Source: Puccinia triticina (Eukaryota; Basidiomycota; Pucciniomycetes; Pucciniales; Pucciniaceae). Taken from it: a stretch of 64,000 nt of DNA. Where the stretch lies: contig NC_070561.1 in NCBI RefSeq assembly GCF_026914185.1, positions 744,001-808,000 of the forward strand. The letters are read 5' to 3'. Numbering within the stretch: position 1 is the first letter of the stretch; each line of letters opens with the position of its first letter. The notes below the pieces were generated by a model. That model searched no databases. It was not told where the DNA came from and saw only the letters and a list, made by a program, of their open reading frames with translations. Made by a program: the position numbers and the translations under genes. This document shows, one piece after another, positions 23,552-35,267 of this stretch.

Positions 23552-24691
23552 CACTGCAAGAAAAACTCTAGAAACTGCTTGCAGTTGAGATGCAAGAGCT
23601 CAAGGCAAGCTGTGCCTCATGCAAGAATCAAGCTATGGTTGATTCCATGCAAATTGTATAATTTATGCAAGAGTGAGTCTGAGGTACAAAAAACTGAGTA
23701 CATGCAGGCTCCAAAATACTGAGTTAATACCTGTGTGAATTCCCCTTTCATGTGAAAATTCCCCTTTCATGTGCACATAACCTTTCATGTGCACATAACC
23801 TTTCATGTGCACATACCCTTTCATGTGCACATACCCTTTCATGTGCACATGTCCCTTTTTTGCGCATTCACCCCTTTCATAATGTGTACATACCCCTTTA
23901 TGTGCACATACCCCTTTCATGTGTGTGTATGCCTTTCATGTGCATGTATCCCTTTCAAAATGTGTACCTACCCTTTTCATCATACATTCATGACCCTTTG
24001 ATGTTTACATGTCCCCTTTGAGTTTTTTAGATCCCTTTCAATACCCCTTTCATCATTCAGGTGATGTTTACATATCCCTTTCATGCATACATAGCCCTTT
24101 CATGCATACATAGCCCTTTCATGCATACATAGCCCTTTCATGCATACATAGCCCTTTCATGCATACATAGCCCTTTCATGCATACATAGCCCTTTCATGC
24201 ATACATAGCCCTTTCATGCATACATAGCCCTTTCATGCATACATAGCCCTTTCATGCATACATAGCCCTTTCATGCATACATAGCCCTTTCATGCATACA
24301 TAGCCCTTTCATGCATACATAAACCTTAATAATTTGTGTCTTTTAATTGGTAATACACCTTATCACATTCCCCTTTCATGCATACATATTCCTTTCATAT
24401 GTGGATATCCCTTTTATGTGTACATACCCCTGTTATGCTATTCTGGCTGGATTCAATGGCAAATGAACTGTTTACTAAAAGCAAATAAAAGGTTGCTCAG
24501 GGGTATGCTCATTTGCAAGGTTGAACATTTGCCTCAGCCTACTGCATGTTCAGCATTGAGATACTGAACAAGGTACACACTCAAGGTGCACCAGCATGTA
24601 CTTTGGGTGCTTGACTCCAGCTTGAGCTGAGGCTTGATTCAAGCTTGCTGCATCTCAACTGCAAGCAGTTTCTAGAGTTTTTCTTGCAGTG
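23552..24691. mobile_element. non-autonomous CACTA-type element
   Basis: 1140 bp with perfect terminal repeats of about 43 bp beginning CACTGCAAGAAAAACTCTAG, flanked by the 3-bp duplication CCA (23549-23551, 24692-24694). CACTR termini and 3-bp duplications are the mark of CACTA/EnSpm transposons. Subterminal CAAGC/GCTTG motifs are present. The interior is a minisatellite and no transposase is encoded. It lies inside an inverted copy of the 160-bp repeat, whose sequence resumes directly after it. Confidence 0.88.
23745..24330. repeat. 19-bp minisatellite CATACATAGCCCTTTCATG
   Basis: About twelve near-identical 19-bp units run head to tail between about 24080 and 24320; degenerate relatives (CCCTTTCATGTGCACATA) precede them from about 23745. 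There are no spacers, so this is not a CRISPR array. Confined to the CACTA-type element. Confidence 0.9.
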
Positions 24692-24945
24692 CCATGGCTA
24701 TGGTTTTGGTGGTGTTCCTTAGTAGGACACCTGCCAAAATGGGTACACAGTAGCACACCCCAAATGCCATGCAGCTCACCATATTGTTTTGAGAGCTCAA
24801 TATGTGCACTGTAAAATTTTGGGATCCTTTGGGGCACTGTGGCTATGGTTTTGGTGGTGTTCCTTAGTAGGACATCTGCCAAAATGGGCACACAGTAGCG
24901 CACCCCAGGAATGGGGTGTGCTAATGCCATGCAGCTCCCCAAAAA
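24692..24945. repeat. continuation of the inverted 160-bp repeat units
   Basis: Two further inverted copies (GGTTTTGGTGGTGTTCCTTA at about 24700 and 24848). With 23101-23551 they form a larger inverted-repeat array. Confidence 0.7.
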
Positions 24946-25523
24946 ATTACATATCCGCCTACCTTTCTGTATTTTCATTTTTGCCTTCTGACTACCAAAA
25001 TGCACCCGGGTCAGTTTTTGCTCCGCGCGACCCGGGCGCAACGTCAGGGAGCGGTCCTTCCAACGTAAACCACATTTGGTAGTTGGCAGCCTTCTTGAAT
25101 AGCAATTTGCCATCTAAGCATAAGCCTGTTTGGGGTCTTCATATTCAACAGGGATCTCAAAGCTGTGCAATCTGTTAAAACATGGAAAATTGGTACAGAG
25201 ACGGAGATGATAAAGGCTCAGAATGAGTGGCACTCATGCAGTTAGATCCAAGTTATTTATACATAACAAAGAAGTGGAAAGGCAGAAATTTATCGCTTGA
25301 GATCTGTGGCCAAGCGCAACCCAACATGAATATTTAACACTGATGCAAGAATGCAGCTTCTTCCAGGGAATTAGAATTTTCAGAGAGCGGAGTGCTGGCG
25401 GGCGGATGGGAAAGCATGATATCTGCGCGTTGAAAGAGGAGGCTCGACTGAGATCGTGGGGGCTTGACGGACAACCAGAGAGGGACGATTGGCTGAGCAG
25501 GTGGCGCAGACCCCGAGCGCGGC
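24946..25523. other. region downstream of the methyltransferase gene
   Basis: No gene recognised. A short palindrome ACCCGGGTC/GACCCGGGCG lies around 25003-25035. The 3' UTR of the minus-strand methyltransferase gene should lie at the right end. Confidence 0.4.
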
Positions 25524-26729
25524 TCAATTCTTCCAGCCACACCAGACGACGTAGCGGGGCTTAGCAAGGTTGAGGTTGAGTTCGGGGCGGAGGGACTGGA
25601 TGGGGAGACGGCAGAGGGTCCAGGCAGGACGGAGAGCGAGCCAGTGGCGGACGAAAGCTTCGACCACGTCGCTGGACCGCAGTTCGGAGACGACGAGCAC
25701 AAGCGTCGGCCCGTTGACACCCGACGAACATGGCTCCTCCTGGACGCTCCCGAAGTGGTCAATCGTTCGCAGTAGGGGGAGGATCAGAGACTCGTTGTAG
25801 AGACAGTCGACGGCCAGGATGAGGTCGTATCTCTTCGACGAGCAGTCGGCTGGCTCGGACGTAGCCAGTCGTGGATGGCCCTGCGTCTTGAGCCATTGCG
25901 TCTCGACCGCTAGCCAGTCGATCTCCTCGATCGTGTATCGGGCGTGTGGTTCCTCCTGGGAGCCAGACCCGGTCGAGAAGGCAATCCGGTTATGGGCAAG
26001 GTTTCGGGCGATGATGGTAAGCAGATCAAACTGGTCTGACGCCGTCCACGAGGCCCTCGACGCCGAGGGGAACATTCCGGCGCAGAGGATGGCTAGACTG
26101 CCAGTGCCGGCCCCAAGCTCCAGGATCCGACTGGATTCCGTCAGCCGAGCCATGTCCAAGAATCCTCTCCAACAGGTGTCCTCGTCCTCACCCGGCCCCG
26201 ATGGCGCGTGCGGCGAGGGGAACAGGAGCTCGTACCACAGAAGCTCGGCGAAGTCGATGCTGGCTCGCCAGACGAGCGATCCGGTGTCTCCGCTGCGATA
26301 CTTGGTGGCGAAGATGTCCTGCTTGAGCTCGACTTCGATCTCTCGACCGCCCTGGCTCGACGAGCTGGTCTTCGCCTTCCTCCCCTTCTTCGTGTTACGC
26401 CCCGTCATTGACTGCCCATGGGCCTGCTGCGTCGGCGGACGGATCTCGAGTCGGATACCAATCGTCGACGCGCCCGAGTCGACAAAGCCCAACGAGCCAG
26501 CCTGGGTTGGATGGCGGCGGGCCTGCTCGCTCTTGGCCGCGTCGAATTCTGAAGCGCGCTCGGACGAACCTGCCAGGCCGGTATACAGGGCGAAGACCTA
26601 CGGAACAGAATCTGGCGGATGTGAGCGTTGGTCTGGGGATGTTGGACAAAGACTGCTCACCTCCTCATCCGCATCCGTCACCCGCACCAACCGGCCTGGC
26701 GAGATTGTCAAGAGCCGCGGGATACTCAT
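25524..26729 (-). CDS. RKM5: Rkm5-type protein-lysine N-methyltransferase
   Basis: SAM-dependent seven-beta-strand methyltransferase; yeast Rkm5 modifies a lysine of a 60S ribosomal protein. Exon 1 is 26729-26661 (23 codons, MSIPRLLTISPGRLVRVTDA...), intron 26660-26598 (GTGAGC...CGTAG), exon 2 26597-25524; 380 codons, close to the yeast length. Visible features are a Ser/Lys-rich insert (TGRNTKKGRKAKTSSSS), SLVWRASIDFAELLWYELLF before the fold, SAM motif I SRILELGAGTGSLAILCAG and the post-motif DLILAVDCLYNESLILPLL. The C-terminus ends RYVVWCGWKN. The gene is markedly GC-richer than the flanking repeats. Confidence 0.85.
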
Positions 26730-26879
26730 GAGACTCGAAAGTGACTTGTCGGATGAAAAAATCTGTATTTTCAAATCAATCTCGTCAGAAGATAAACCCT
26801 TGCAGGCCCCCTTTGACCACACCATTCGGTGTGAACTCTGAGGGAACAACAAATGGCATTTTTTAGCGATAAAGAAGGG

Positions 26880-27275
26880 GGGGGTAGAATTTTACAACCC
26901 TTTTTTTACAAGGCATAAGCCTTGTAAACTGCATCCATTGTGAAATTACGACAAGCCGGGAGGCATTCATAATTTTCCACGCCTCCTCCCATATTTTCCA
27001 CCATCGTGAAACAAGCACTGTAAAAGATACCTTGCAATTTTTTTGTCAAAGGGACTGAAATGTAATTTCACAAGTGATTCTCTTACAAGGACCTCCCTCG
27101 TAAAGAATAAGCCTTGCAAAAAAGCTCGTGGGGCTAAAAAGCTTCAAATTCACAAGGCTTCACTTACAAGGGATACATCTTTGTCCTCACAACGGTTGCA
27201 AAATTCTCATCAGGCCAAAGGAAACCAGAATTTTACGAGCCATATAAAATTTTGCAAGTGACAAATTGCAAAGCA
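26880..27275. repeat. cluster of TTACAAG/CTTGTAA motifs
   Basis: Between the methyltransferase and IES1 genes, TTACAAGG, CCTTGTAA, CACAAG and TTTTGCAAG recur in both orientations (for example ACAAGGCATAAGCCTTGT at about 26908). A similar cluster lies beyond the other end of IES1 at 29220-29550. No coding frame. Confidence 0.5.
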
Positions 27276-27541
27276 GGAAACAAAAAAAAACAATAAGAAA
27301 CCATAGATAACTGCCCACCATCCCTCTCCTAAAACACCCAAATATGAGATGCGATGGGTGCCAGTTTCCGAGTGGGAGAGGCTAGTGTGATCACAAGAAA
27401 ACTCAGCACTTCGGCTGCGCAGAAGCGGAATATGGCTGGCATCATGGATTGATCAGGTCGCCAATCGATGCACCGACCGATAACTTAAACTTGTCCATCC
27501 ATCTTTATGCTTTTGGGGATACATAGCCGGCTATATTCGGG

Positions 27542-29006
27542 CTATATGCCCCTCCACTTCTTCAAGAACTCCCTCCGATAGTTTTGCATATCTTTGCCCC
27601 ACTTGATCTCTTCTGGGGTGTCCACGTTTTCAGGGCTATCGCCAAGGGACAAGTCGGGCTGGATATCTTCCAGTCGGGAAATCTGGAACGCCTCAATCTT
27701 CGACTCGTGTTGGAAATTGGTTATTGCCGAGGGGTCTTCCAGGAAATGATGCATTAGCCAAAGGAATGTGTATGCCCTTAGTTTCGTCGGGATCCTGGAA
27801 GGTGTGTATGTCAAGTTGGGGGCTGTAAGATTGAGAGTATTTCATGTGCACGATGAAGGTAAACGGATGGGTAAAACGGCCTACGTGTTGGGTGAGAAGA
27901 GGTCGTGCAGCACAAAGCCCTCGGGAAAATACTTCATGCTAACATACTGCGACCAGCTCAATGTGTATGTCAGCATTGTCAGTTTCAGGCTTAACAGTCG
28001 ATTGCAGAGACTCACAGGTTCGACGCCAAATAGTTCAAAAATCAGATTGACAACAGTTGTTGGAGGTCTATACCCAAGGGCCTGTGGTGATATCAAGCAA
28101 CAACATAAGAAGTAAGCCTGACAGATCAGTAATTGGTTGAGACTCTCCAAGACTGACGCTTCTCTTTGCAATATCTGGTAATGATTTGGGTTTGTTGTTG
28201 AACTCGGAAGGTAGTTGGCAGGATTTCAGCATGGTCTTGATCCTTGGGGCATCTTGTAGATTTGTTCGGCAGTATTCATCCTTCTGGAGACACGGGACAG
28301 GATGGTAAGTCCTCATGTAGGCCCTGAGCTCGGGATAGACTGCGCCGATAGAAGTCAGTATTTCCATCAGCTTTTGAGCCAGCACGAGTGATCAAGCCAG
28401 GCGACTCACACGCCACGGTAGTATTGATTCGGCCAATATTGATGAGGAATGACGCGATGCAAAAGTTTGTCGCCCACTAGCTCGGATTGTCGGTAGATGA
28501 GTCAGTTAGATAGCAGGCAGGGGAAAAAGCAGATCTTTCTGAGATGAGCAAAAAGGCAGGCAGACAGACTCACTTGCGGGTTGTTGTCTAGCTGCCTGAC
28601 CGTACTTTTGGCAGCCTTACTGAATCTGGATAGGGTTTCGACGTAGAGTTCCTTGAAGGATATGGCCCGTCAATCGAGGGGACTCGTGAACTGAAAAGTG
28701 CGGTCGTTACTTGATCGCCACAAGCAATTGAGCGTCGACGTCAGATCTTCTTCATCCTTCTTCAGATCCCGATTCTGGGGACGGCGTCTGGGGACTTACA
28801 AAATGTTGCTCATCAGATCGTATTGTATGTCTTTGCGGGTGAACATTTCCCCTACACGTTTGCATTGGATGAGAGATGCGTGAGCATAGGTCTAGTCGAT
28901 TTCCGGCCGTGAAGCCTGCAAGAGGTTGACGTACCGTCCTGTTGTCAGGGTCTTTGGGAGAATTGGGCTGGGATAAATGTTTGTGATTGCTACCGCTGTC
29001 CGACAT
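27542..29006 (-). pseudogene. IES1: INO80 complex subunit Ies1-like gene with an in-frame TGA
   Basis: Ies1 is a fungal subunit of the INO80 chromatin-remodelling complex. Exon 1 is 29006-28935 (MSDSGSNHKHLSQPNS...), exon 2 28891-28800 (TYAHASLIQCKRVGEMFTRK), then exons carrying FKELYVETL, FLINIGRINTTVA, RTYHPVPCLQ, TNLQDAPRIKTMLKSCQLP, RPPTTVVNLIFELFGVEP and TFLWLMHHFLEDP to the stop at 27542. These motifs and their order identify Ies1. In the third exon the only frame that continues FKELYVETL contains TGA at 28672-28670 (LD-stop-RAIS); CGA would give Arg and is one CpG transition away. Either this is a nonsense allele, a sequence error, or the exon starts downstream by a site I missed. Most exon ends are GT-AG but were not all fixed. 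Confidence 0.65.
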
Positions 29007-30393
29007 GGCTGGAATAATCACGGACTCAGAGAGGTGAAAATAGTAAGCCGCCTTGAATCTTGTCTTGTTAGAGCTGCCGGAAGGATGGATAAATCAGCCA
29101 ATGCCGGAAACACAGAGGTGGAGGAACAAACGAGTGGGAGGGACAAACCTATAAGTGGCTGGGCATCCATCGTAATGAAACTGTTGAGGCGTGCAAAATT
29201 CAACCATGATCGTGAGGGCATACATTTTTCCGGCCAAATACAGGCTTGTAAAAGAAGGCTTGTAACCTGTACGCCGGAAAAATATATATCTGAGTTGGAA
29301 TGTTGAAATTACAGATGTGGTGTCACAAGGTTTGTGAAACATGCAGTGTAATATTACATAAGTCCCCTGTACATAGTATGTTTACAGTGTATGTGTTACA
29401 ACGTATACTTTACAAGGGCCAAGAAAAGTCCAAAATCCCTGTAAAATTATGTTTTACACCATACTTTGTGTAAAATTCCAACCCATATGGTTCACAAGTC
29501 ATAAGCCTTGTGAAACAAGTTTTGTAAAATTCACAAACCCGATAAAGAAGGCACTGGAGCACATGCTCATCAGAAGAGTTCAACTCTCCAAACGACAAAC
29601 CCAGAGAACATCAATCCAGCTGATTCCAACATTTTTCATGGAATTATTACTATGTTGAAATCAGCAGGTCCTTTGGTGATTTTTCAAGGGAAAGCGTGGA
29701 TCTTTAAGGCCACAATGCTATGGAGCTGACCGACTTGAACTCTTGTAGTGATCAGGGTAAGCACCAGTGTCTAGGGTGACAGCTCCACAACCTTTTCCGT
29801 ATCTGTCGCAAACTGAGTATTTAATCCCACTCGAAGTGTGCCTCTAACAGAGGGAACAGAGAGCCCTCAACCATCAGCAACTTATTCTCAATTTGGAGAG
29901 GGCATACACCGTGGGCGCAAACCGCCCAGCCTCAGCCAACCCTGGGATGTGACTGCTCCGCAGCCGTCCCGCAAGCTGGGCAGCCGTCCCCGGGCTGCCA
30001 TGAGATCAGCACAATGGGTAACCATTGCGAATGGTCTATCGTATTGCCACCCCTGCTCCACAGCTGCCCCCTTGCGTTGGGCAGCAGCAGCTGACCATTT
30101 CTGAGGCAGGAAATGGGTGCAGATCCGATGCTCTCGCAACAGCAAGAGTCAGATAACCCAGAAACAGGAAAACTGCGCCACTGGGCTACCCCCACATATA
30201 CCCACATAACATGATGGGTGGGTGCCATTCCGCATTGGGGAGATCCAGCACGCAGCGGAAGACGTTATTTAACAGGGACTTGCACTCCAAGTGCCTCAAC
30301 TTCCCCCAGCACACACAAATTCACAATCCAGGAATCGTTGATCGCTTCCGCCACGGCTCAAATTTCTTCACATTTTTTACTTTTAACAGTCCG
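29007..30393. other. intergenic region with hairpin and TTACAAG cluster
   Basis: 29223-29280 forms a hairpin (TTTTTCCGGC ... GCCGGAAAAA) with CAGGCTTGTAA near its loop, and 29290-29550 repeats CTTGTAA/TTACAAG motifs as at 26880. 29840-30390 has no gene I recognise; it may contain the promoter and 5' UTR of the following gene. Confidence 0.45.
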
Positions 30394-32237
30394 ATGTCTT
30401 TTGCCTTGTCGTCCAAGAGCGAGCACTCAGACGAAGATCATGATCAGCCCCCAGCCAGAAACACACCAGACCCAAATCACCGCCGCACAAACGACGCTTC
30501 TGAAGAATCACATGCAGGACCTATCAGGAGAGTTCGGGGATCTGACACAACTGCAGTGAATCCTGGCCGTTCTGGAAGGACTCCAAGTACAGTTCCAACG
30601 CAGACGACGAGGGCGAACACTGCGCGTGGTGAGCTCAGTCGACCAGGTAAGCACATCAACTGTGGAATTATTGCTCCATCTGAACTTACCAAATGAACCG
30701 GAAAACCTTGGAAAATTTCCAAAGGTCTGTTACCTCCAGTTCCAGGACTCGCACAATCCCCGGCCATAGCAAACCCGTCACCTCGGTCGAACCCAACAAA
30801 CCGCATTTTGGAAGGCTGGCCCCACCCTGTTGCAGCCATGAATCACCAGGACGAACCTGTAGACGACGAGTTTGTTGACCGCATTGAGGGCATCTTCCAG
30901 CTGCAAGGTGCATATGCAGAACTTGCTGAGCAGCTGGCATATGTATGTTTTCGTTTCTTTTTTTTAAATCAATCCGAGAACACTTGATAAGAATTGAAAT
31001 TGTCCCATAAACATGTGTAGGTGCCCGCGCCTCGCCAATATGTAGTGAGTATCTACAGCATGCTGGCTTTCCGACAAGCAATTGAACGGCTTAGCGGGGA
31101 GCTCCTCACTATTCATCGACCCCTCCCAACCGAGACAGCCACACCCGCCGCGAGGGGCTTTCACTATGTATCGGTCTTCAGTGTGCGTGCTGTCTCCCTC
31201 CTGGTTGGATGTACTACCCTGACTAAGTACATGTTATAACAGGACTTTGTCAAGAGGACAGCTCGCAACATACTGATGAGTAGAAGCTGTGCGGTATACG
31301 GATCCGACCAGCCCCGCAATTCTCCTCGCCGTTCAAAGAGCTTGTTGACCTTGGTTCTAGTATGTTGCAATAATACAACGTCCCTCCTGATTCAAGCTGA
31401 CGTTGCGCGCATCTTGACTCAATTTTTTGAAGGAGGCGATTAATAATCAGAACACTCAGTTTAAACGTGATTACCTGCCGCGAGGTTACATAGATGGTGA
31501 GCTTGCGGCCTTGGGTAGTGTAGACACTTTTGTACGTGACAAGCTTCGTAACAGTCGGGGAAAAATGAGGGACCTAGTGAGTACCTTGGCAAGTCTTGAT
31601 GAGGCATCGACTTAACTAACATACATGATCACTTGCAGCTATTGACCAACATCCATGCGGGAGCTGGCAGGGAAATACTGCATCCAGTTCCCACAATCAG
31701 TGCTTTACTGGTTCAGGTAAGCGCAACTGATTCACATATTTTCATCGCAATTTTTTATCTTTCTAAGCCATTGATCCTTTGATATGTATATTGCAAATGA
31801 AGGCGAGTTTCACACCACCCATTGCTGGAGCAGCTGAGCTGCCAGAGCCGCAGGGGAACCAATCTTTGTTGAAAGCACGACTTGCCTACCTGCGGATCCA
31901 GACAATCATACAGTTTGCAGGCCGGGGAGGCGGGGATGTTGGTCGGCAATGGAAGAATATTGATGAACATCTGTGTGAATTATCGCTCAAGCGCCGTCCA
32001 TACCGCTCGGCGTGAGTAATTTTTTCTACATAACCAGCTGGATAAAGCGCTCAATGTTTTTACAGTTTTTACCAGCTGGTCCTGGCCTATGATCATGCCA
32101 CTTTCGGGCATGACTTGTGGACTGAGATGGACTCGGCAAGCATTGCTTTGCCAACCGAGGAGGAGATTCTAGCTCGCATGGAAGCCAACGAATCGACCGC
32201 CGAACCGGCTTTGCCAGATGACGCAGCTGATTTTTGA
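30394..32237 (+). CDS. rust-expanded hypothetical protein, eight exons
   Basis: Exons 30394-30646, 30725-30942, 31021-31182, 31243-31353, 31433-31576, 31639-31716, 31803-32011 and 32066-32237 are joined by GT-AG introns with consistent phases, giving 448 codons without a stop. The N-terminus is polar (SSKSEHSDEDHDQPPARN), the middle has LAFRQAIERLSGEL and FVKRTARNILMSRS, and the C-terminal half has RDYLPRGYIDGELAALGSVD, QWKNIDEHLCELSLKRRPYR, FYQLVLAYDHATFGHDLWTE and a closing acidic LPTEEEILARMEANES. I recall a family of this layout with many copies in rust genomes but no assigned role; no catalytic motif, signal peptide or membrane segment was seen. The intact eight-exon frame argues for a functional gene. 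Confidence 0.7.
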
Positions 32238-33265
32238 TTAGTTTAATATCTTCCAGTCTGTTTTTTGTACATATTTTTCTTTGTACATTCTTTTTTTTCT
32301 CTATCATTTTTTTAATTGTGCCGGCGCAATCAAACATGTCTCTCGTTCTTTTGTGACCATGGTGGTCAGGACACGCGCGTCCCTCTCCGTCAGTTGCTTT
32401 CTGGAAAGCGGAGCTGCCGCTCTGCTGGCGCTTTTCCAGCCAGTCTGTTGGGTGGCGTGCAGTGCGAGTACGCCCTGTGGATGCATCCAAGCCGGCCATG
32501 CATGCTACTGGGCACTCCACCTGGTGTGGTACAAATGTCCCAGTGCTGTGGCACGGCCGGGTGGTCTGGGCGGGGATGTTTGGTTGCTGGCATTTGGACA
32601 GACATGGGCCATTCAGGCCACGTGCGTGGTTAGCAGCCTTCATGCCGCGGAATGGCAATATGATAGTGTTGATCCAGCCCCAGGCTGTATGCTCAAGCCG
32701 TTTCAGGGATGGTACGTAGGGCCGTCCCTGTGATGATCATTTATATTCGGATGAGCATGCCCCTGGGATGGGCTGTGGAGTATGTTGCGCCGTCCTGGCG
32801 TCATCCCACAGAGTGCTGTCCTTGGGACGGCTTAGTGCGCCCGTGGTGTAGACGCCAAGATAATCCCTGGCAAACAGAAGAGAAAATAAAAACAGTTTTG
32901 TTCTTTTCATCCACGTGCCACTAAAGAGGAGAAAGGTAGCACGAAAAAGACGATAAAAATCTCACGACTGGAGCGAAAAAGGGCACTACACACAAAGATG
33001 GCAACAAGCAAGAATGAGATGTGGGTGTTGATTGTTCCTCAGGAAAAGAAGTAATGAGTGGTGTTCAATGACGAGGAGACAGCAAGTGGGGTTCAGGGGT
33101 GGATTGCCATGTGAAGCCTAGATTAAAAGCAGCAGTTTTTCAGGGACGACAGGCGAAAAAACGGGGCTCTCAAATGAATGTCTGTGGGTCCACACAAAAG
33201 ACAACACGAAGGGGACGGAGAGGATAGGTGATGAGGGTGGGGGTGGAGCGAAAGGGCTATTTTGA
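32238..33265. other. intergenic region between convergent genes
   Basis: 32280-32740 is GC-rich with long frames on both strands that I do not recognise. 32925-33265 should contain the 3' UTR of the minus-strand wall-protein gene. Confidence 0.4.
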
Positions 33266-34387
33266 TCAAGCAACGATGAGGACGGCAGCCAACGAGAGGA
33301 CCGCGGCGGCGCTCTTGCAAAGAGTGAGGGCGCGAGCATCGCTGGTGGTAGGAACGGCGGTGTTGTTCGAGCCGTGGTTAGAGCCCGAGGGGGTGGGGAT
33401 ACTGTAGGGGGTCTTCGAGTTCGCGCCGCTCGACGAGGCGCCGGTAGGCGAGCCCGGAGTTGAGCCTGGAGCGGCTGAGCCCGAGGTGCCGACAGACGAA
33501 GTGTTAGCAGCACCAGCTGTGAGAGAAAGAGGTTCAGCATGGGCGGCCAGACAAGGGCTGGATGAGTGGGGGGGGGGGGGGGGGGGGGACTGACCTGTAG
33601 CACCTGTAGTCGCGTTGGTGGTGTTGGTGCCGGTGGCGGGCGAAGGGGTATTGAGCGCAGTGGTGTTCGCAGTGGCAGATGGGGCGGTAGTAGGCGTGTT
33701 GGCAGGAGCGGATGCGGCGCCAGCACCGACAAGATGGCCGATCCCCCAGGGGATCTGAGCTCCGCCATTAGGTTGACTGGTAACATACAAAAGATAAGCT
33801 CTTGATATGCAACTTATCTCTGGTTGATGTGTAGGGCAGCTTACGCTGAGTTAGCAGGTGGGGTGACGTCTCCCGAAGGTGAAGTAATGGCGAATCGGGT
33901 AGTCCAGGTGGTGTCGGCTCCGGCTTGGGTAAATTGGTAGAAGTAAATCTGAGGGGCACAAAGAAGCGTTCAGCAGAGGCGGACAAGGGTATTGAGAGCG
34001 ATGGGGAAGACTGACGGCTGAGTTGGGGGTGACTGCGGGACACTTCCAGGTGTAGGAAGTTTCGCCCTTTGTGCCGTCCTTGTTCTTGAAGACACTGGTG
34101 ACGAGCTGCATGGCATTGTTGGAGCCAGACATGAGGTCGACGGAAAAGCTGGTCCACTTGCCAGTGGTGTCCAAGTTCCACGAGAGAGGACAGTCACCTC
34201 CCTCCTTGAAGGCTTCGCCGGGACCGGGGGCCGTAGGGACAACGCCGGTGCCTGTGGTCATGTTTGTGATTGGAGTCAGAGGCGGAACTGTGAGGTTGTG
34301 GAAAAAAGGCAAAAAAAAAAAAAGGGACGTACTGGTAGCACAAGAGGCCACCGCAACAAGAAGCGAGAGGACGAGGCCGGAGATCAT
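33266..34387 (-). CDS. Kre9/Knh1-type Ser/Thr-rich GPI-anchored wall protein
   Basis: Five exons (34387-34333, 34287-34016, 33948-33845, 33776-33595, 33516-33266), 287 codons. Signal peptide MISGLVLSLLVAVASC; then an Ig-like Kre9/Knh1 N-terminal domain with PTAPGPGEAFKEGGDCPLSW, VDLMSGSNNAMQLVTSVF and IYFYQFTQAG; then a Ser/Thr/Ala/Pro-rich region with NTT, NAT and NNT sequons; then a hydrophobic tail (AAAVLSLAAVLIVA) typical of a GPI signal. Members sit at the cell surface and are linked to beta-1,6-glucan or wall organisation in yeast; the role in rusts is inferred. Intron 4 contains a run of about 20 G on the + strand. The start gives a clean signal peptide; an upstream in-frame Met at 34423 does not. 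Confidence 0.87.
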
Positions 34388-35119
34388 GTTGACTGCTATT
34401 GGCAAACCGGGTAAAGAATCCAAGACGTAAGGAGTGAGTTAGGCTCGGAGAGGTGAGAGTATGGACGAGGTGTGAATGATCTGAAGTTGGAGGGTGGTTT
34501 GTGGGGGGGGGGGGGGAGGGGAGTTGAGAAAGAAGGGCAACAGAGCTTATTTAATTGGCAGGCGGTCTCAGGGGGAAGGGATCAGGCGAGCGGAAGGGGA
34601 ATGGCAGGGATGATCTCGATGAACGACGAGCGCGTTGAGAGGGAGCGGGGTCCGACCTTAGCCAGCCCGCCCCTCTGGCCAGGCGGCCCTCGAGCCTCCC
34701 ATGGCAGAGCAAAGAACGCTCGCTCAGGCTCGACGCCTCCCACTTTGGACGCGGGCGTACGAGCCAGCCAGCGCAGGCCGTCGGAGGAAAGCAGACAGAT
34801 GGAAGACTTACTGACTGTAGGATCGGGAGTGGTTCCGGAAGATTCTGTCGATGGGAAAGAATTATGTAAGGGTTAGGGATCACGCACGAAGAAGCTGGAG
34901 AGGTGGGGGGATGGAGAGAGATGGAAAGTGAGGGCAGGCGTACAGTGTATTAAAGAGTGAATGAAGTTGGTTTTTGTCGCCCGAAGTGGCGGGAGGAGGG
35001 ATGGTGGGAGACAGTTAAGCTCTGCCCATTCACACACCCACCCTCCCACATGAGAGAACGGGGGATCCGCCGACAGTTCGAGGGCGCATACGCACAAATC
35101 TGGGGTGGCTTCCAAATCA
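34388..35119. other. upstream region of the wall-protein gene
   Basis: Contains a G-run at about 34503-34515 and otherwise no recognised frame. It ends at the AATCA target site (35115-35119) of the LTR element that follows. Confidence 0.45.
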
Positions 35120-35267
35120 TGTTGTGACTTGGCTCACAGTCTTCTCGGCTGCGGCTCTCTGCTGTGGAGGAGACATTGTATGTATTCTCCTCCGCCGGAG
35201 CCACATCATCTGTATTGATCATCACCGTTACCTATATCTCACCGAGTCCCCGAGCCACGTCTCCACA
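35120..35267 (+). repeat. left LTR of the short-LTR element
   Basis: 148 bp, TG...CA, about 90 percent identical by eye to 38834-38974, with a 7-nt extra stretch (TGTATGT) near position 60. Confidence 0.85.

Noticed and set aside
24067..24320. CRISPR-like array
   Set aside because: Repeats are directly adjacent without spacers; a minisatellite inside a eukaryotic transposon.
33566..33805. Gly-rich plus-strand frame
   Set aside because: Antisense of the wall-protein gene and its G-run intron.
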